Assembly (NCBI GenBank): GCA_900541725.1
Contig: UQLB01000040.1
Span: 1 to 9,384 of the forward strand
Length of the DNA stretch: 9,384 nt
Origin: an uncultured Collinsella sp.
GTDB lineage: Bacteria > Actinomycetota > Coriobacteriia > Coriobacteriales > Coriobacteriaceae
Reading direction: 5' to 3'
Positions 8,946 through 9,384 of this stretch are shown one piece after another. A model generated the notes under the pieces. The model made no database searches. It saw nothing but the letters and a program-made list of their open reading frames with translations, and had not been told where the DNA came from. Both the position numbers and the translations under genes were made by a program. How positions within the stretch are numbered: the stretch's first letter is position 1; the number at the start of each line of letters is the position of its first letter.

Positions 8946-8970
8946 TATTGTTAGTGCTATACTAACAATA
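8946..8970. promoter_or_regulatory. Perfect palindrome with an overlapping extended -10 sequence
   Basis: TATTGTTAGT (8946-8955) and ACTAACAATA (8961-8970) are perfect 10-base inverted arms around GCTAT. The centre contains TGCTATACT, an extended -10 element (TG at 8955-8956, TATACT at 8958-8963). The nearest -35-like word, TTGGGC at 8933-8938, is 19 bases away. It could be an internal promoter with an overlapping operator for the radical-subunit gene, or an mRNA hairpin protecting the large-subunit message. No T-run follows, so a terminator is unlikely. Confidence 0.5.
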
Positions 8971-8986
8971 ACGATTACTGATTAGT

Positions 8987-9006
8987 GCGCCGGTTTCGGC
9001 CGGCGC
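8987..9006 (+). promoter_or_regulatory. GC-rich hairpin in the leader of the radical-subunit gene
   Basis: GCGCCGG (8987-8993) and CCGGCGC (9000-9006) form a 7-base perfect stem with a 6-base loop, 23 bases before the downstream ATG. What follows is CTATTAAT rather than a T-run, so it is a weak terminator at best. An attenuating, processing or RNA-stabilising role is possible. Confidence 0.45.
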
Positions 9007-9029
9007 CTATTAATCGAAGGAGACACATT

Positions 9030-9281
9030 ATGAAGGTTTCTGAAGTTTCCGAGACTCAGGCCGATAACCTGGTCCACATGCTCGACGCTTACGCCGAGAA
9101 GGGTGGCCACCACCTGAACATCAACGTCTTCAACCGTGAGACGCTGCTCGACGCTCAGGCTCACCCCGAGAAGTACCCGCAGCTGACCATCCGCGTTTCC
9201 GGCTACGCCGTGAACTTCCACACGCTCACCAAGGAGCAGCAGGACGAGGTCATTGCGCGTACCTTCCACGACAAGTTCTAA
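9030..9281 (+). CDS. grcA: Glycyl-radical domain subunit of split pyruvate formate-lyase
   Basis: 83-residue protein equal to the C-terminal domain of PFL and to the core of GrcA/YfiD, the spare radical domain of E. coli. It reads DNLVHMLDAYAEKGGHHLN, matching E. coli residues just before the radical domain, then NRETLLDAQAHPEKYPQLT and RVSGYAVNF, ending in ARTFHDKF. Gly58 in RVSGYA corresponds to E. coli Gly734, the residue that carries the stable radical. E. coli GrcA is about 127 residues with an extra N-terminal part; here that extension is absent, so the protein is essentially the missing piece of the preceding gene. GAAGGAGA at 9016-9023 gives a strong ribosome binding site six bases before this ATG. 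A GTG 15 codons earlier would add a basic segment encoded by the hairpin and is disfavoured. Expected to dock in the large subunit and be activated by PflA. Confidence 0.93.
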   Translation: MKVSEVSETQADNLVHMLDAYAEKGGHHLNINVFNRETLLDAQAHPEKYPQLTIRVSGYAVNFHTLTKEQQDEVIARTFHDKF

Positions 9282-9351
9282 AGGGGCTCAACTCCCGCAG
9301 GATCGCCGGGGCTGTTTGGGCTACCTCCCAAAACGTCCTCGGACATGCAAA

Positions 9352-9384
9352 GAGGCTCGCTGCGCACTTCGTGCGGCGAGCCTC
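9352..9384 (+). terminator. Probable terminator stem after the pfl genes (cut by window end)
   Basis: GAGGCTCGC (9352-9360) and GCGAGCCTC (9376-9384) pair perfectly over nine bases, with a further CGCAC/GTGCG stem inside. The left arm is preceded by AAA. The window ends at the foot of the stem, so the T-run needed to confirm a terminator cannot be seen. Between the radical-subunit stop and this stem (9282-9351) there is only a small TTTGGG/CCCAAA inverted repeat (9315-9332). Confidence 0.65.

Noticed and set aside
8985..9029. GTG start extending the radical subunit by 15 residues
   Set aside because: The added segment is encoded by the GC hairpin, is highly basic and has no ribosome binding site, whereas the ATG at 9030 has GAAGGAGA at ideal distance.

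Overview
The window looks like chromosomal DNA of a GC-rich anaerobic bacterium. The gene set (pyruvate formate-lyase, a Gram-positive-style heterodimeric ABC exporter with a MarR regulator) and the strong GC-biased codon use suggest a Coriobacteriia member such as Collinsella. That assignment is inference from general resemblance; no rRNA or other marker is present.

Layout. Positions 59-1090 (minus) encode a class I DAHP synthase, the first step of aromatic amino acid synthesis, with a recognisable promoter at 1145-1173. Positions 1091-1671 contain no convincing gene. They hold that promoter, a pair of inverted ~49-bp repeats (1309-1357 and 1501-1549) and an intrinsic terminator (1606-1641). 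Positions 1672-6343 (minus) form a compact three-gene operon: a MarR-family regulator, a 789-residue ABC half-transporter with a degenerate ATPase site and a large extracellular insert, and a 618-residue ABC half-transporter with a consensus catalytic site. The genes overlap by 4 bases (GTGA) and 1 base (TAATG), so they are probably translationally coupled. Together they read as a self-regulated drug or metabolite exporter.

Positions 6344-6892 are a 549-bp divergent intergenic region. It holds the likely marR promoter and operator, then a long, structure-rich leader in front of the fermentation genes, including a possible 7-codon leader peptide and a hairpin that exposes the Shine-Dalgarno sequence in its loop and pairs the start codon.

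The notable system is at 6893-9281 (plus): pyruvate formate-lyase divided into two genes. The first encodes 683 residues with the whole barrel and the catalytic Cys-Cys pair but no glycyl-radical domain. The second, 85 bp downstream with its own ribosome binding site, encodes only the 83-residue glycyl-radical domain (RVSGYA motif). Together (766 residues) they equal one normal PFL, so the enzyme is expected to be an obligate two-subunit glycyl radical enzyme. The gap between the genes contains a perfect 10-bp-arm palindrome overlapping an extended -10 sequence, and a GC-rich hairpin, suggesting that the radical subunit is expressed with some independence. A terminator-like stem closes the unit at the window edge; no activating enzyme (pflA) is visible.
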